From Lachnospiraceae bacterium (lineage in GTDB: Bacteria; Bacillota; Clostridia; Lachnospirales; Lachnospiraceae), in assembly GCA_017408025.1 (NCBI GenBank), contig JAFQVJ010000028.1, forward strand, positions 1-32,430: a stretch of 32,430 nucleotides of DNA, written 5' to 3'. The notes under the pieces are model-generated. The model saw only the letters and a program-made list of their open reading frames with translations. It did not search any database and was not told the DNA's origin. Of this stretch, positions 12,966 to 21,735 are shown one piece after another (position 1 is the stretch's first letter; every line of letters starts with the position of its first letter). The position numbers were made by a program, and so were the translations under genes.

Positions 12966-12990
12966 TAGGAAAGTTCTCGAAACTTTCCTA
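12966..12990. repeat. Dispersed hairpin repeat, copy 2
   Basis: TAGGAAAGTT (12966-12975), loop CTCGA, AACTTTCCTA (12981-12990). It is joined to the preceding terminator by TTGTA, as in copies 1 and 3, and lies between converging genes. Confidence 0.85.
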
Positions 12991-13001
12991 TTTTATAGTT
13001 A

Positions 13002-13709
13002 TTATTTCTTAAATTTTTCTCGTTGGTCGCGCTCCTTACGTAACTGCTTTTCTCGTTCCTCACGCTCTTTTTTTGCCAGCTTTTCTCGTTCTTCGTGTTC
13101 CTTCTTTTCTAATTTTTCCTTCTCACTTTTTGAAATTGGTTCATCAAGTGTATCAACGATTGATTCTACCAGCTGCTTTTTTATATATATATCAAAACAA
13201 AGCATCGATATAAGTGAAAACAGCTTCAGATAATCAGCTTCTTTACCTGATTTTTCACGGAATGAAGCATTTGCAATCTCCAGCTTCTGTTTTATATCAG
13301 CAGTAACACAATTTCCAACAGAGTCTAGAAAACTGTCAATTTCTGAGTACACATCTGAAAGTGTGGTACCTGAGGTCGCATGAAAATACTCGTCTGTAAT
13401 AGGCTGTAGCAGCTTTTTAATGTCGCTGATAGATAATACATTTTTATAGTAATATATAAAGGTAAGTAAAAGAATGTGATCTTTCGAGTACTTTTTCTTT
13501 TCAGGAGAAGGAAGCAAATCATTCTTTGCATAGTTGTTAATCATAGTCTTTGTAAGTGATTTGTCCTCATCAAAACGCTTAATACTATGAAGATGATTGT
13601 CCATAAAGGTTGTCACCTGATCCATATATAAATTAATATTTGGAATGTCTTCTGGTTGAATCAGAGCTGTATTGTTCAGTATGTTGTCTAAAAGCTTATA
13701 TATATCCAT
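13002..13709 (-). CDS. DUF1836-type predicted regulator with charged C-terminal tail
   Basis: 235 aa from MDIYKLLD; a GTG 24 bases upstream is possible, but the ATG at 13709 has AGGG 6-9 bases ahead and better fits the promoter distance. Residues about 25-160 match the DUF1836 pattern (IPNINLYMDQVTTFM, then a MerR-like LTKTMINNYAKNDLLP and KKYSKDHILLL), thought to be a helix-turn-helix fold. The last 45 residues are a Lys/Glu/Arg repeat (EREKLAKKEREER type), a long charged helix. It converges on the YerC-like gene and is divergent from pspA. DNA target unknown. Confidence 0.85.
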   Translation of the reverse strand: MDIYKLLDNILNNTALIQPEDIPNINLYMDQVTTFMDNHLHSIKRFDEDKSLTKTMINNYAKNDLLPSPEKKKYSKDHILLLTFIYYYKNVLSISDIKKLLQPITDEYFHATSGTTLSDVYSEIDSFLDSVGNCVTADIKQKLEIANASFREKSGKEADYLKLFSLISMLCFDIYIKKQLVESIVDTLDEPISKSEKEKLEKKEHEEREKLAKKEREEREKQLRKERDQREKFKK

Positions 13710-13754
13710 TCTATCCCTATTCCTTTGTAGCACATAGTTTGTTTGATAAGACCT

Positions 13755-13783
13755 ATTATATAGTATTCAAAACCATATGACAA
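13755..13783 (-). promoter_or_regulatory. Promoter of the DUF1836 gene
   Basis: On the - strand TTGTCA (13783-13778), 17-bp spacer, TATAAT (13760-13755). The predicted start is about 40 nt ahead of the ATG. Confidence 0.75.
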
Positions 13784-13944
13784 GTCAAAAAATTAGAGAA
13801 AGGTATAGGACGAAAGGTATAGGAGTGGGAATGTATTTCGTGTATGTGTGGGACGATAGAAAAGCATATTGAATGTCTGGATACTACGATAAAAAGTTTA
13901 TTGTAATTAATTGGTTGCAATTTGCCAAGAAGCACTGAAAAATA

Positions 13945-13973
13945 GTGACATTATGAAGAATATATAGTATAAT
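13945..13973 (+). promoter_or_regulatory. Promoter of the pspA operon
   Basis: GTGACA (13945-13950), 17-bp spacer, TATAAT (13968-13973). No sigma-54-type TGGCA/TGC boxes are seen, unlike enterobacterial pspA. Confidence 0.7.
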
Positions 13974-14020
13974 GAATAGCGTAGTTTATAAAAAATATAT
14001 GTATACGGAGGATTAAATAT

Positions 14021-14704
14021 ATGGGAATCATAGCAAGATTTAAAGACATTATGGCAGCAAACATCAATGCATTACTGGATAAGTGTGAAGATCCAGAGAA
14101 GATGATCGATCAGTACTTGAGAAATCTCAATAAGGATTTAGGTGAGGTTAAGGCTGAGACAGCATCTATTATGGCAGCTGAGACAAGAGCAAAGAGAGAA
14201 CTTGATGAGTGCACAGCAGAGATAGAGAAGTTCCAGAATTATGCTATTAAGGCAGTTCAGGCTGGAAACGATGCTGATGCAAAGCAGTTCCTTGAGAAGA
14301 AGAATCAGCTCGTAGAAAAGCAGACAGCATTACAGCAGGCATACACACTTGCTAACGCAAATGCTACAAAGATGCGTCAGATGCACGACAAGCTTGTTAA
14401 GGATATTGAAAACTTAAACGCAAAGAGAGATGCAATTAAGGCTAAGATAGCAGTTGCTAAGACACAGGAGAGACTTAATGAGGTTGGAGCATCAGTTGCA
14501 GGTGCTGAGAATAATATGTCAGCATTTGCAAGAATGGAAGCAAAGGCTGATAAGATGCTTGATGAGGCAAACGCTATGGCAGAGCTTAATATGGATACAG
14601 AGTCAGCAAATATTGATAACCTTGCAGCAAAGTATGATGATGTTCAGACAGATACAGTAGTTGATGATGAACTTGCAGCATTAAAGGCACAGCTTGGTAT
14701 GTAA
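14021..14704 (+). CDS. pspA: PspA/IM30 family membrane-stress protein
   Basis: 227 aa, almost entirely helical, beginning MGIIARFKDIMAANINALLD, the amphipathic membrane-binding helix of PspA/Vipp1. A long coiled coil (about 25-185) and an acidic end (DELAALKAQLG) follow. PspA-family proteins form ESCRT-III-like polymers that bind and stabilise a damaged cytoplasmic membrane. TACGGAGG precedes the ATG. Ten bp downstream lies the SPFH/zinc-ribbon gene, the arrangement seen in Bacillus ydjF to ydjI, so the two likely act together in envelope stress. Confidence 0.95.
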   Translation: MGIIARFKDIMAANINALLDKCEDPEKMIDQYLRNLNKDLGEVKAETASIMAAETRAKRELDECTAEIEKFQNYAIKAVQAGNDADAKQFLEKKNQLVEKQTALQQAYTLANANATKMRQMHDKLVKDIENLNAKRDAIKAKIAVAKTQERLNEVGASVAGAENNMSAFARMEAKADKMLDEANAMAELNMDTESANIDNLAAKYDDVQTDTVVDDELAALKAQLGM

Positions 14705-14714
14705 GGAGTAAAAC

Positions 14715-15695
14715 ATGGGATTATTTAGTTCACAGTTTTCAAACGTAGTTGAATGGCAGGAAACCAGAGATGACGTAATGTTCTGGAAATGGCAGAATGA
14801 TGAGATAAAGAAGGGAAGCCGACTTATTATTCGTCCAGGTCAGGATGCTATATTTATGTACAATGGAAAGGTTGAAGGTATCTTCGAAGACGAGGGAAGC
14901 TTTGATATTGAATCACAGATTATTCCATTCCTTTCAACCTTGAAGGGAATCAAGTTTGGTTTTAATTCGGGCGTTCGTGCAGAAGTGCTTTTTATCAATA
15001 CAAAAGAGTTTTCTGTTAAATGGGGAACAAAGAATGCTATTAATCTTATGGCACCAAATCTTCCAGGTGGTATGCCAGTGCGAGCGTTTGGTAACTTTAC
15101 TTGTAAGATATCTGATAGAGATGCCCTCATCGATAAGGTGGCCGGTGTAAAACAGATGTTTACTGTCGAAGACGTAAAGGAAAGAGTTATGGCAGTTCTT
15201 GATCAGCTTCTTATGAAGTGGATTTCAAAAGAAGGCAAGGATATGTTTAACCTTCAGGCAAATGCTTATGACATTTCAAAGGGTATCAAAGATGACCTTG
15301 ATATGGAAATCTACAAGATAGGTATCTCCATCACAGGCTTTAATATTCAGAGCTTCTCATATCCACCAGAAATCGAAGCTATGCAGAGAAAGGCAGCTTC
15401 ACAGCAGATGGTTGGAGATATGGGAAGATATCAGCAGATGGGTGTATTAGATGCTATGAGTAAGCCAGGCAATACAGCAGGAAGCAATATGGCTACACAG
15501 ATGGCAGGCATGCAGATGGGTATGATGATGGGTCAGCAGATGGTAAATCAGATGCAGAACACAATGAATCAGCAGCCACAGATGGTAGCACAACCACAGA
15601 TGGCAGGTGGCGCAGCCCCTAAGTTCTGTCCAAACTGTGGAACACCTACAAATGGTGCAAATTTCTGCGGTAATTGTGGAAACAAGTTAGTCTAG
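14715..15695 (+). CDS. SPFH-domain protein with C-terminal zinc ribbon (YdjI-like)
   Basis: 326 aa. The N-terminal two-thirds (about 1-225) is the SPFH/virion-core-protein-like domain with EWQETRDDVMFWKW, RPGQDAIFMYNGK and a helical EDVKERVMAVLDQLL. Residues about 230-300 are a Met/Gln-rich low-complexity linker. The end is a double CxxC zinc ribbon (CPNCG and CGNCG, about 305-323). In Bacillus the homologue YdjI recruits the PspA homologue to the membrane. Here the gene follows pspA by 10 bp, so the same partnership is inferred. It lacks a membrane segment. Confidence 0.9.
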   Translation: MGLFSSQFSNVVEWQETRDDVMFWKWQNDEIKKGSRLIIRPGQDAIFMYNGKVEGIFEDEGSFDIESQIIPFLSTLKGIKFGFNSGVRAEVLFINTKEFSVKWGTKNAINLMAPNLPGGMPVRAFGNFTCKISDRDALIDKVAGVKQMFTVEDVKERVMAVLDQLLMKWISKEGKDMFNLQANAYDISKGIKDDLDMEIYKIGISITGFNIQSFSYPPEIEAMQRKAASQQMVGDMGRYQQMGVLDAMSKPGNTAGSNMATQMAGMQMGMMMGQQMVNQMQNTMNQQPQMVAQPQMAGGAAPKFCPNCGTPTNGANFCGNCGNKLV

Positions 15696-15720
15696 CATAA
15701 ATATAATATATAAGTTACAT

Positions 15721-15752
15721 AGTGGCAGCGGGATTACCTGCTGTCACTTCTT
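15721..15752 (+). terminator. Weak terminator after the pspA operon
   Basis: AGTGGCAGC (15721-15729) and GCTGTCACT (15740-15748) pair over 9 bp (one G-T), followed only by TCTT. Partial termination at most; some readthrough into pcrA is possible. Confidence 0.5.
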
Positions 15753-15796
15753 GTCAAAATGCAGAACAAATATAGTAGAAGAAAACGGAGCGTTTT

Positions 15797-18151
15797 ATGG
15801 CTAGTATAGAATTACTTAATGATATGCAAAAAAAGGCAGTTCTTCAGACGGAGGGACCAGTCCTTGTACTGGCGGGTGCAGGCTCAGGAAAAACCCGTGT
15901 TATTACAAATAGAATTGCCTATCTTATAGAAGAGTGTGGTGTGAATCCATGGAATATCATGGCGATAACATTTACAAATAAGGCAGCTGGCGAGATGAGA
16001 GAAAGAGTAGACGATATGGTTGGCTTTGGGGCTGAGAGTATCTGGATAAGTACATTTCACTCGTCGTGTGTAAAAATTTTAAGACGTTATATAGACAGAA
16101 TCGGTTATGAGAATAGCTTTACTATATATGATACTGATGACCAGAAGACTATTATAAAAGAAGTGTGCAAAAAGCTTCAGATAGACACAAAGAATCTTAA
16201 GGAGAGAACAATTCTTGGATATATTTCTTCGGCTAAGAATGAGATGGTTTCCCCTGCAGCATTTGCAAAGGCAAATCAGGGAGATTATCATATGACCAGA
16301 GTGGCTGAGGCGTACAAGGAGTATCAGGAAGCATTGAAGAAAAATAATGCCCTTGATTTTGATGACCTGCTTGTTCTCACAGTTGAGCTATTTGTCCAGT
16401 GTCCAGATGTGCTTGATTACTATCAGGAGAGATTTAAGTATATCATGGTTGACGAGTATCAGGATACAAATACTGTCCAGTTTAAATTTGTCAGTATGCT
16501 GGCAGATAAATACAAGAATCTTTGTGTTGTGGGTGATGACGACCAGTCAATTTACAAGTTCAGAGGAGCAAATATTGAGAATATATTAAACTTTGAGAAG
16601 GTTTTTCCGGACACTACAGTTATAAAGCTTGAGCAGAATTATCGCTCATGTGGAAATATATTAAATGCAGCCAATGAAGTTATAAAGAACAACAGAGGCA
16701 GAAAAGAAAAGAGCTTGTGGACGGATAAAGAAGAAGGAGATTTAATCGCATTAAAGCAGTTTGATAACGGTTTTGAGGAGGCGGAGTTTATTGCACGAGA
16801 TATTAGGAATAGTGTTGAAAGTGGTGAATATTCATATAATAGTTATGCATGCCTCTATAGAACTAATGCGCAGTCACGTCTTATAGAAGAAAAACTGATA
16901 CAGAACAATGTGCCATATAAGCTTGTAGGTGGAGTAAACTTCTATCAGCGTAAGGAAGTAAAGGATATGCTTGCATATCTCAAAACCATCGACAATGGCA
17001 GAGATGATGTGGCGGTAAAGAGAATTATTAATGTGCCAAAGAGAGGTATCGGAGCAACATCACTCGGTAGAGTTGAGGCGTATGCGGCTGAACATGACTT
17101 AAGCTTTTTTGAAGCACTTATGGATTGTGAGCGAATTCCAGGTCTTGGAAAAGCGGTTACAAAGATAAATGAGTTTGTGAATTTTATACGTGTACAGAGA
17201 AGTAAGCTTGGCTATGTACAGCTTAAGGAAATACTTAAGGACATAATGGACGGAACTGGATATATTGAAGAACTTAAAATGGAGAATACAGAAGAATCTC
17301 TTGCAAGAATAGAAAACGTTGAAGAACTTTTGACGAAGCTGGTAACATACGAACAATCAGCAGAACAGCCAAATCTTGCAGAATTTCTTGAAGAAGTGGC
17401 GCTTATAGCTGATATTGATAGCCTGGAGGGCAGCAGTGATTACGTGGTACTTATGACAATTCATAGTGCCAAAGGTCTTGAATTTCCTAAGGTGTATCTG
17501 TGCGGTATGGAGGATGGACTATTTCCAAGCTATATGACCATTACTTCTGATGATCCTAGTGATATAGAGGAGGAGAGAAGACTTTGCTATGTTGCTATCA
17601 CCCGTGCCATGAAGAATTTGACTATAACATGTGCTAAGGGGAGAATGCTCAGAGGAGAGATGCAGTATAACAAACTATCAAGATTTGTACAGGAGATACC
17701 ACCGTATCTTCTTGATAAAGGGAAGAGTACTGGGCGTTCTTCAGTAGGTGCAGGAAGCTTTGGTGGATTTGGAGGAAGCTCTTCTTATGGAGGTAAGAGG
17801 TATGGCTCTGGAAGTGGTTCAGAGAATGGAAGAGGTGGAATGTCGGCAGCAGAGCTTTTTGGCAGTAATATATTTGATAAACCGAGGGGAAGCTCGTCAT
17901 CATTTGGTAATTCTTCAAAACCATCCCTTTCAGCCATGACTACAGCAAAGACATTGATGAAAGGCAATGAAATATCAAAATCGGGAGCACTGGATTATGG
18001 TGCCGGTGACAGAGTTAAGCATATAAAGTTTGGCGTAGGTACAGTTGTTTCCGTAACTGATTCAGGAAGGGATTATGAGGTATTAGTTAATTTTGATACA
18101 GCAGGACCTAAAAAAATGTTTGCATCCTTCGCAAAATTAAAAAAACTATAG
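15797..18151 (+). CDS. pcrA: UvrD/PcrA-type superfamily 1 DNA helicase
   Basis: 784 aa. All SF1A motifs are visible: Q-motif LNDMQKKAV (about 7-15), Walker A AGAGSGKTRVI (about 26-36), motif Ia TFTNKAAGEMRERV, motif II VDEYQDTN, motif III GDDDQSIYKFRGA, motif IV LEQNYRS, motif V VLMTIHSAKGLEFPKVYL and motif VI CYVAITRAMKNL. A Gly/Ser-rich linker (about 645-700) leads to a C-terminal Tudor-like domain (GDRVKHIKFGVGTVVSV) that in PcrA binds RNA polymerase. It unwinds DNA 3' to 5' in repair and removes RecA. In Gram-positive cells PcrA also serves rolling-circle plasmids; the prophage Rep carries its own helicase. ACGGAG precedes the ATG. Confidence 0.96.
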   Translation: MASIELLNDMQKKAVLQTEGPVLVLAGAGSGKTRVITNRIAYLIEECGVNPWNIMAITFTNKAAGEMRERVDDMVGFGAESIWISTFHSSCVKILRRYIDRIGYENSFTIYDTDDQKTIIKEVCKKLQIDTKNLKERTILGYISSAKNEMVSPAAFAKANQGDYHMTRVAEAYKEYQEALKKNNALDFDDLLVLTVELFVQCPDVLDYYQERFKYIMVDEYQDTNTVQFKFVSMLADKYKNLCVVGDDDQSIYKFRGANIENILNFEKVFPDTTVIKLEQNYRSCGNILNAANEVIKNNRGRKEKSLWTDKEEGDLIALKQFDNGFEEAEFIARDIRNSVESGEYSYNSYACLYRTNAQSRLIEEKLIQNNVPYKLVGGVNFYQRKEVKDMLAYLKTIDNGRDDVAVKRIINVPKRGIGATSLGRVEAYAAEHDLSFFEALMDCERIPGLGKAVTKINEFVNFIRVQRSKLGYVQLKEILKDIMDGTGYIEELKMENTEESLARIENVEELLTKLVTYEQSAEQPNLAEFLEEVALIADIDSLEGSSDYVVLMTIHSAKGLEFPKVYLCGMEDGLFPSYMTITSDDPSDIEEERRLCYVAITRAMKNLTITCAKGRMLRGEMQYNKLSRFVQEIPPYLLDKGKSTGRSSVGAGSFGGFGGSSSYGGKRYGSGSGSENGRGGMSAAELFGSNIFDKPRGSSSSFGNSSKPSLSAMTTAKTLMKGNEISKSGALDYGAGDRVKHIKFGVGTVVSVTDSGRDYEVLVNFDTAGPKKMFASFAKLKKL

Positions 18152-18229
18152 TAAAATCATGACAAATTTGGTATTATAAATACATGTATAGTCTTTTTAT
18201 AAAAAATGATATATTAGGAGGTTTTTGTT

Positions 18230-18472
18230 ATGCAAAAGTTAGAAGAATTGTTAGCGGATACAAAGCTTGGTGCTTTGCTTAAGAAAGAAGAGGAAGAAAA
18301 AAATAAGGGTAAGATTTGTTGGATTGTGACCAGCGTACTTGCAGTTGTAGCAGTTGCAGGAATCGCATATGCTCTTTATAAGCATTTTACACCAAAGTAT
18401 TATGATGAGTTTGACGAAGAATTCGATGAGGATGAGTTTGATGATGATTTCTTCGAGGACACAGAGGCATAA
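18230..18472 (+). CDS. Small membrane protein with acidic tail
   Basis: 80 aa. A charged helical N-terminus (about 1-27, Lys/Glu-rich) is followed by one membrane segment (about 29-49, WIVTSVLAVVAVAGIAYAL) and an Asp/Glu/Phe tail of about 25 residues with almost no other side chains (DEFDEEFDEDEF). TAGGAGG lies 8 bases before the ATG. Similar small proteins are common in Lachnospiraceae and have no known function. It lies between pcrA and the lipoprotein gene on the same strand. Confidence 0.82.
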   Translation: MQKLEELLADTKLGALLKKEEEEKNKGKICWIVTSVLAVVAVAGIAYALYKHFTPKYYDEFDEEFDEDEFDDDFFEDTEA

Positions 18473-18583
18473 TTAGCTGCATAAGGCATGAACACAGCAG
18501 ATGATAGGAGCGCTTGTGCTGGAAATGACTTAAATAAAGTTTTCGGTATAAGCGCTTTTCGTATATGGGAAAGAGGTAAGGCG

Positions 18584-19819
18584 ATGAGAAAAAGAATAGG
18601 TGCGTTGATTCTTGTCGGTGCCATGAGTGTTGTTAGTGCATGTAGCTCAGGTGCAGATAAAGATAGTGGACCTGATATTAAGCCTGAGACAACGGAGACA
18701 ACTGTTGGTGATGCGATTGGGCAGGATTCAGAGATACAGATTACAACGGCAGAAGGTTATTCTACATCCGATCAGAGTGAATCAAACAATGAAACTTCGT
18801 TAAAGGGGTCAGACGAATCCTCTACAAATGAAACAACAGGTCAAACTACAACAGGTCAGACTACTGCACAACAATCGACGACAAAAGCACAGCAGACAAC
18901 AACACAGAAGACTACAACTAAGACGCAGACAACAACTAAAGAGATTGTGACTATAAAGAAAGAAACAACCACAAATGCAGCGATGGCAGGAAATAACAGA
19001 GGTACAGTTACATTGGATATATCTCCTACTGAAGCGGCTACCAGAAGGGCGCAGCAGATAGTTGCGGATATTATTACATCTTCAATGAGCGATTATCAGT
19101 GCGTCAAGACAATACATGATTATCTCGTGAAAAATATTGATTATGGATTTGTCGGTTTAAAAGACACTACAGGTTCTGACCTGGCTCACAGGGCAGAGGG
19201 CGCATTGTGCTATGACACAGCTGTGTGTCAGGGATATGCAGAAGCCTTTGAGCTTTTGTGTGCTCAGGTAGGAATACAAGCATATATGATGTATGGTGAT
19301 GCTATTGCGGAAGACGGGATTGAGTCACATGCGTGGAATGTAGTCAGAATAGATGGAGAGTGGTACCAGATTGATTGTACATGGGATGACCCTTTTGTTA
19401 ATGGAAATGTGGTAAAAGATGGATCAAACATAATATACAAGTATTTCTTGTTAACAGACGCCGAAATGTATGTGGATCACGTGCTGGATAAGTCTTATTC
19501 CACGAATGCTAAGGTTTGTAAGTCTACATTGTTTAAAGGCGTAGGTGAAAGACTGTCATTGGAGACAGCCATGGACGAACCATCAACAATCGTAACACAG
19601 GCATCGTCATTTTATGGAACTATAGAAAAATACCTCTTTGAGGGAACATTGGATTTTTATATAGCAGTTCCGGAAACAGAAGGCATTATTCAAAATGATA
19701 TTATAAACGCAGTAGAAAACGGACTTGAAGCATCTCAAATGACAGGACTGTATGAAGTTGCATATACGACTGTTGGGGTAGTGAGCTACGTTGTATATCA
19801 TATAACCGTGTCAAGATAA
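18584..19819 (+). CDS. Transglutaminase-like lipoprotein
   Basis: 411 aa starting MRKRIGALIL, with AGAGGTAAGG before the ATG; an upstream ATG at 18488 would bury the signal peptide. The lipobox VSACSSG is at about 18-24, so it is a lipid-anchored protein outside the membrane. A Thr/Gln/Ser-rich linker (about 35-135) spans the wall. The transglutaminase-like domain (about 150-290) has the Cys-His-Asp triad: Cys in AVCQGYAEAF, His in SHAWNVV, Asp in QIDCTWDDP. Related domains act as cysteine proteases or crosslinkers on surface proteins; substrate unknown. Part of a rightward series with the next gene 37 bp away. Confidence 0.9.
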   Translation: MRKRIGALILVGAMSVVSACSSGADKDSGPDIKPETTETTVGDAIGQDSEIQITTAEGYSTSDQSESNNETSLKGSDESSTNETTGQTTTGQTTAQQSTTKAQQTTTQKTTTKTQTTTKEIVTIKKETTTNAAMAGNNRGTVTLDISPTEAATRRAQQIVADIITSSMSDYQCVKTIHDYLVKNIDYGFVGLKDTTGSDLAHRAEGALCYDTAVCQGYAEAFELLCAQVGIQAYMMYGDAIAEDGIESHAWNVVRIDGEWYQIDCTWDDPFVNGNVVKDGSNIIYKYFLLTDAEMYVDHVLDKSYSTNAKVCKSTLFKGVGERLSLETAMDEPSTIVTQASSFYGTIEKYLFEGTLDFYIAVPETEGIIQNDIINAVENGLEASQMTGLYEVAYTTVGVVSYVVYHITVSR

Positions 19820-19856
19820 GATGACAAAAGATTAAGAGTTTGAAAGGAAGAAGAAA

Positions 19857-20285
19857 ATGGATAACAATAATAATGCAGGAAAGAATTTTGTATTACTTTT
19901 ACTAGGACTTGGAATGTTGGGCGTAGGCTTAGTTCTGTTTTTTAGCAAGGTAAAGCTTACAACAGGATATCAGTTATGGGGCTTTTTTGGAGATAGAAAT
20001 ATAATGGGCATGCTCTTTATACCATTCATATTGGGTATAGTTTTGTGGGTAATGTTTTCAAAAAATATCTGGCCAAAGATTCTTACATGGGTTAGCGTTG
20101 TAGCTATGGTAGTCTGTGTTATATCAAGCCTTAGAATTAGCTATAACTACGATGCATTCTCAACAATCATGATGGTTATACTTATTTTTGTAGGCGGTGC
20201 GCTTACACTTAAGAAGCTTTACATCGATTCACCACGTAGAGCAAAAAACAAGGAAGATAACAGTGACGATATGAATATCAATTAG
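19857..20285 (+). CDS. Uncharacterised four-segment membrane protein
   Basis: 142 aa with four hydrophobic segments at about 10-28, 43-63, 70-90 and 98-118. Short loops and a charged C-terminus (RRAKNKEDNSDDMNIN) complete it. GAAAGGAAG precedes the ATG. Compact membrane proteins of this kind are common near envelope genes; no family recognised. It lies between the lipoprotein and rlmD on the same strand. Confidence 0.8.
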   Translation: MDNNNNAGKNFVLLLLGLGMLGVGLVLFFSKVKLTTGYQLWGFFGDRNIMGMLFIPFILGIVLWVMFSKNIWPKILTWVSVVAMVVCVISSLRISYNYDAFSTIMMVILIFVGGALTLKKLYIDSPRRAKNKEDNSDDMNIN

Positions 20286-20319
20286 CTTTTAAAGTATTAT
20301 CACCGGGATGGAGAGAAAC

Positions 20320-21735
20320 ATGAAAAAGGGACAGGAATATATAGGCATAATTGAAAAGACAGAGTTTCCCAATAAAGGACATATAAACTATGTCAACGAA
20401 GATGGGTCAGTGACAAAGGTAGTCGTAAAGGGAGCAATGACAGGTCAGAAGGTCAGATTTGTACTAAGTAAAAAGAGAAGTGGAAAGTGCGAGGGAAGAA
20501 TACTTGAAGTGCTAGAGAAATCTCCATTTGAAAACAGGGAAGCACCTTGTAAGCATTTTCAGACTTGTGGCGGTTGTACATATCAGGAGATAGACTATGA
20601 CACACAGATGAAGCTGAAGGGTGATATGGTTAAAGGAATCCTCAACAGCGTGTGTGATGACTATGAGTTTGAAGGAATCCTTGGAAGTCCAATGGAATGG
20701 GCATACAGAAATAAGATGGAATTCTCCTTTGGTGACGAGTATAAGGATGGACCACTTGCACTTGGTATGCACAAGAAAGGAAGTTTCCACGATATTGTAA
20801 CCATAACTGATTGTCATATAGTCAACGACGATTATAATGCTATATTGAAGGTAGTCCTTGATTACTTCTCAGATAAACAGATTCCATTCTTTCATAAAAT
20901 GAGACATACTGGGTATCTTAGACATTTACTGGTGAGAAGAGCCATTAAGACAGGGGAGATTCTTGTTGACCTTGTGACATCATCTGATTGGCAGGGATGC
21001 CCGCAAAGTCAGAAAAACGTGGAAGAACAGATGCTGCTTGAACTTAAGAATATACTTTTGACGTTGCAGCTTCATGGAAAAATAGTAGGAATACTACATA
21101 CAGTAAATGATGCATTGTCAGATGTAGTACAGTCTGACAGAACAGATATATTGTATGGTAGAGATTATATTGTAGAAAAGATACTTGGACTTGAATTTAA
21201 GATATCGGTATTTTCGTTCTTCCAGACTAATTCACTTGGAGCAGAGGTGCTATATGACAAGGCAAGGAGCTACGTTGGAGAGACAAATGATAAGGTAGTC
21301 TTTGATTTGTACAGCGGAACTGGTACGATAGCACAGATGCTTGCGAAGGTTGCAAGAAAGGTAATTGGTGTAGAAATTGTGGAAGAAGCTGTAGAAGCGG
21401 CGAAAGTAAATGCTGAACTTAATGGGCTTACAAATTGCTATTTTATAGCAGGCGATGTTTTAAAGGTTATTGATGATATAGAAGAAAAGCCGGATTTGAT
21501 AGTATTAGATCCACCAAGGGATGGAATTCATCCAAAAGCTTTAGATAAGATTATCAGCTATGGTGTGGACAGGCTGGTTTATATATCATGTAAGCCGACA
21601 AGTCTGGCAAGAGATTTAGAAATATTACAGGTAAAGGGGTATAAGCTCGTGAAGGCATGTGCGGTAGATATGTTTCCACAGACATATCATTGCGAGACAA
21701 TCGCTCTTTTGGAAAAGAGCGGGGGAGAAAACTAA
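20320..21735 (+). CDS. rlmD: 23S rRNA (uracil-C5)-methyltransferase, RlmD/RlmCD family
   Basis: 471 aa starting MKKGQEYIG; GGAGAG lies 4 bases before this ATG, while the ATG 12 bases upstream (20308) has no ribosome site. An N-terminal TRAM domain (about 1-65) is followed by the iron-sulfur cysteines C77, C83, C86 (CKHFQTCGGC) and C165 (DCHIV), with the same spacing as E. coli RumA. The SAM-binding part has FDLYSGTGTIAQ (about 328-339) and DPPRDGIHPKAL (397-407); the catalytic Cys is C424 in YISCKP. It methylates U1939 and/or U747 of 23S rRNA (B. subtilis RlmCD does both). Its stop overlaps the metallophosphoesterase start by one base (TAATG). Confidence 0.95.
   Translation: MKKGQEYIGIIEKTEFPNKGHINYVNEDGSVTKVVVKGAMTGQKVRFVLSKKRSGKCEGRILEVLEKSPFENREAPCKHFQTCGGCTYQEIDYDTQMKLKGDMVKGILNSVCDDYEFEGILGSPMEWAYRNKMEFSFGDEYKDGPLALGMHKKGSFHDIVTITDCHIVNDDYNAILKVVLDYFSDKQIPFFHKMRHTGYLRHLLVRRAIKTGEILVDLVTSSDWQGCPQSQKNVEEQMLLELKNILLTLQLHGKIVGILHTVNDALSDVVQSDRTDILYGRDYIVEKILGLEFKISVFSFFQTNSLGAEVLYDKARSYVGETNDKVVFDLYSGTGTIAQMLAKVARKVIGVEIVEEAVEAAKVNAELNGLTNCYFIAGDVLKVIDDIEEKPDLIVLDPPRDGIHPKALDKIISYGVDRLVYISCKPTSLARDLEILQVKGYKLVKACAVDMFPQTYHCETIALLEKSGGEN

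Larger units (their letters stand above)
13710..14020. other. Divergent intergenic region between DUF1836 gene and pspA
   Basis: 311 bp without a gene. It holds a leftward promoter (13755-13783), a rightward promoter (13945-13973) and, between them, a tandem 13-bp direct repeat GAAAGGTATAGGA at 13798-13810 and 13812-13824. The repeat could be a regulator site for either gene. Nothing else stands out. Confidence 0.7.

Noticed and set aside
18488-18583. 32-residue upstream extension of the transglutaminase lipoprotein
   Set aside because: It would bury the signal peptide and lipobox; the ATG at 18584 has a good ribosome site.
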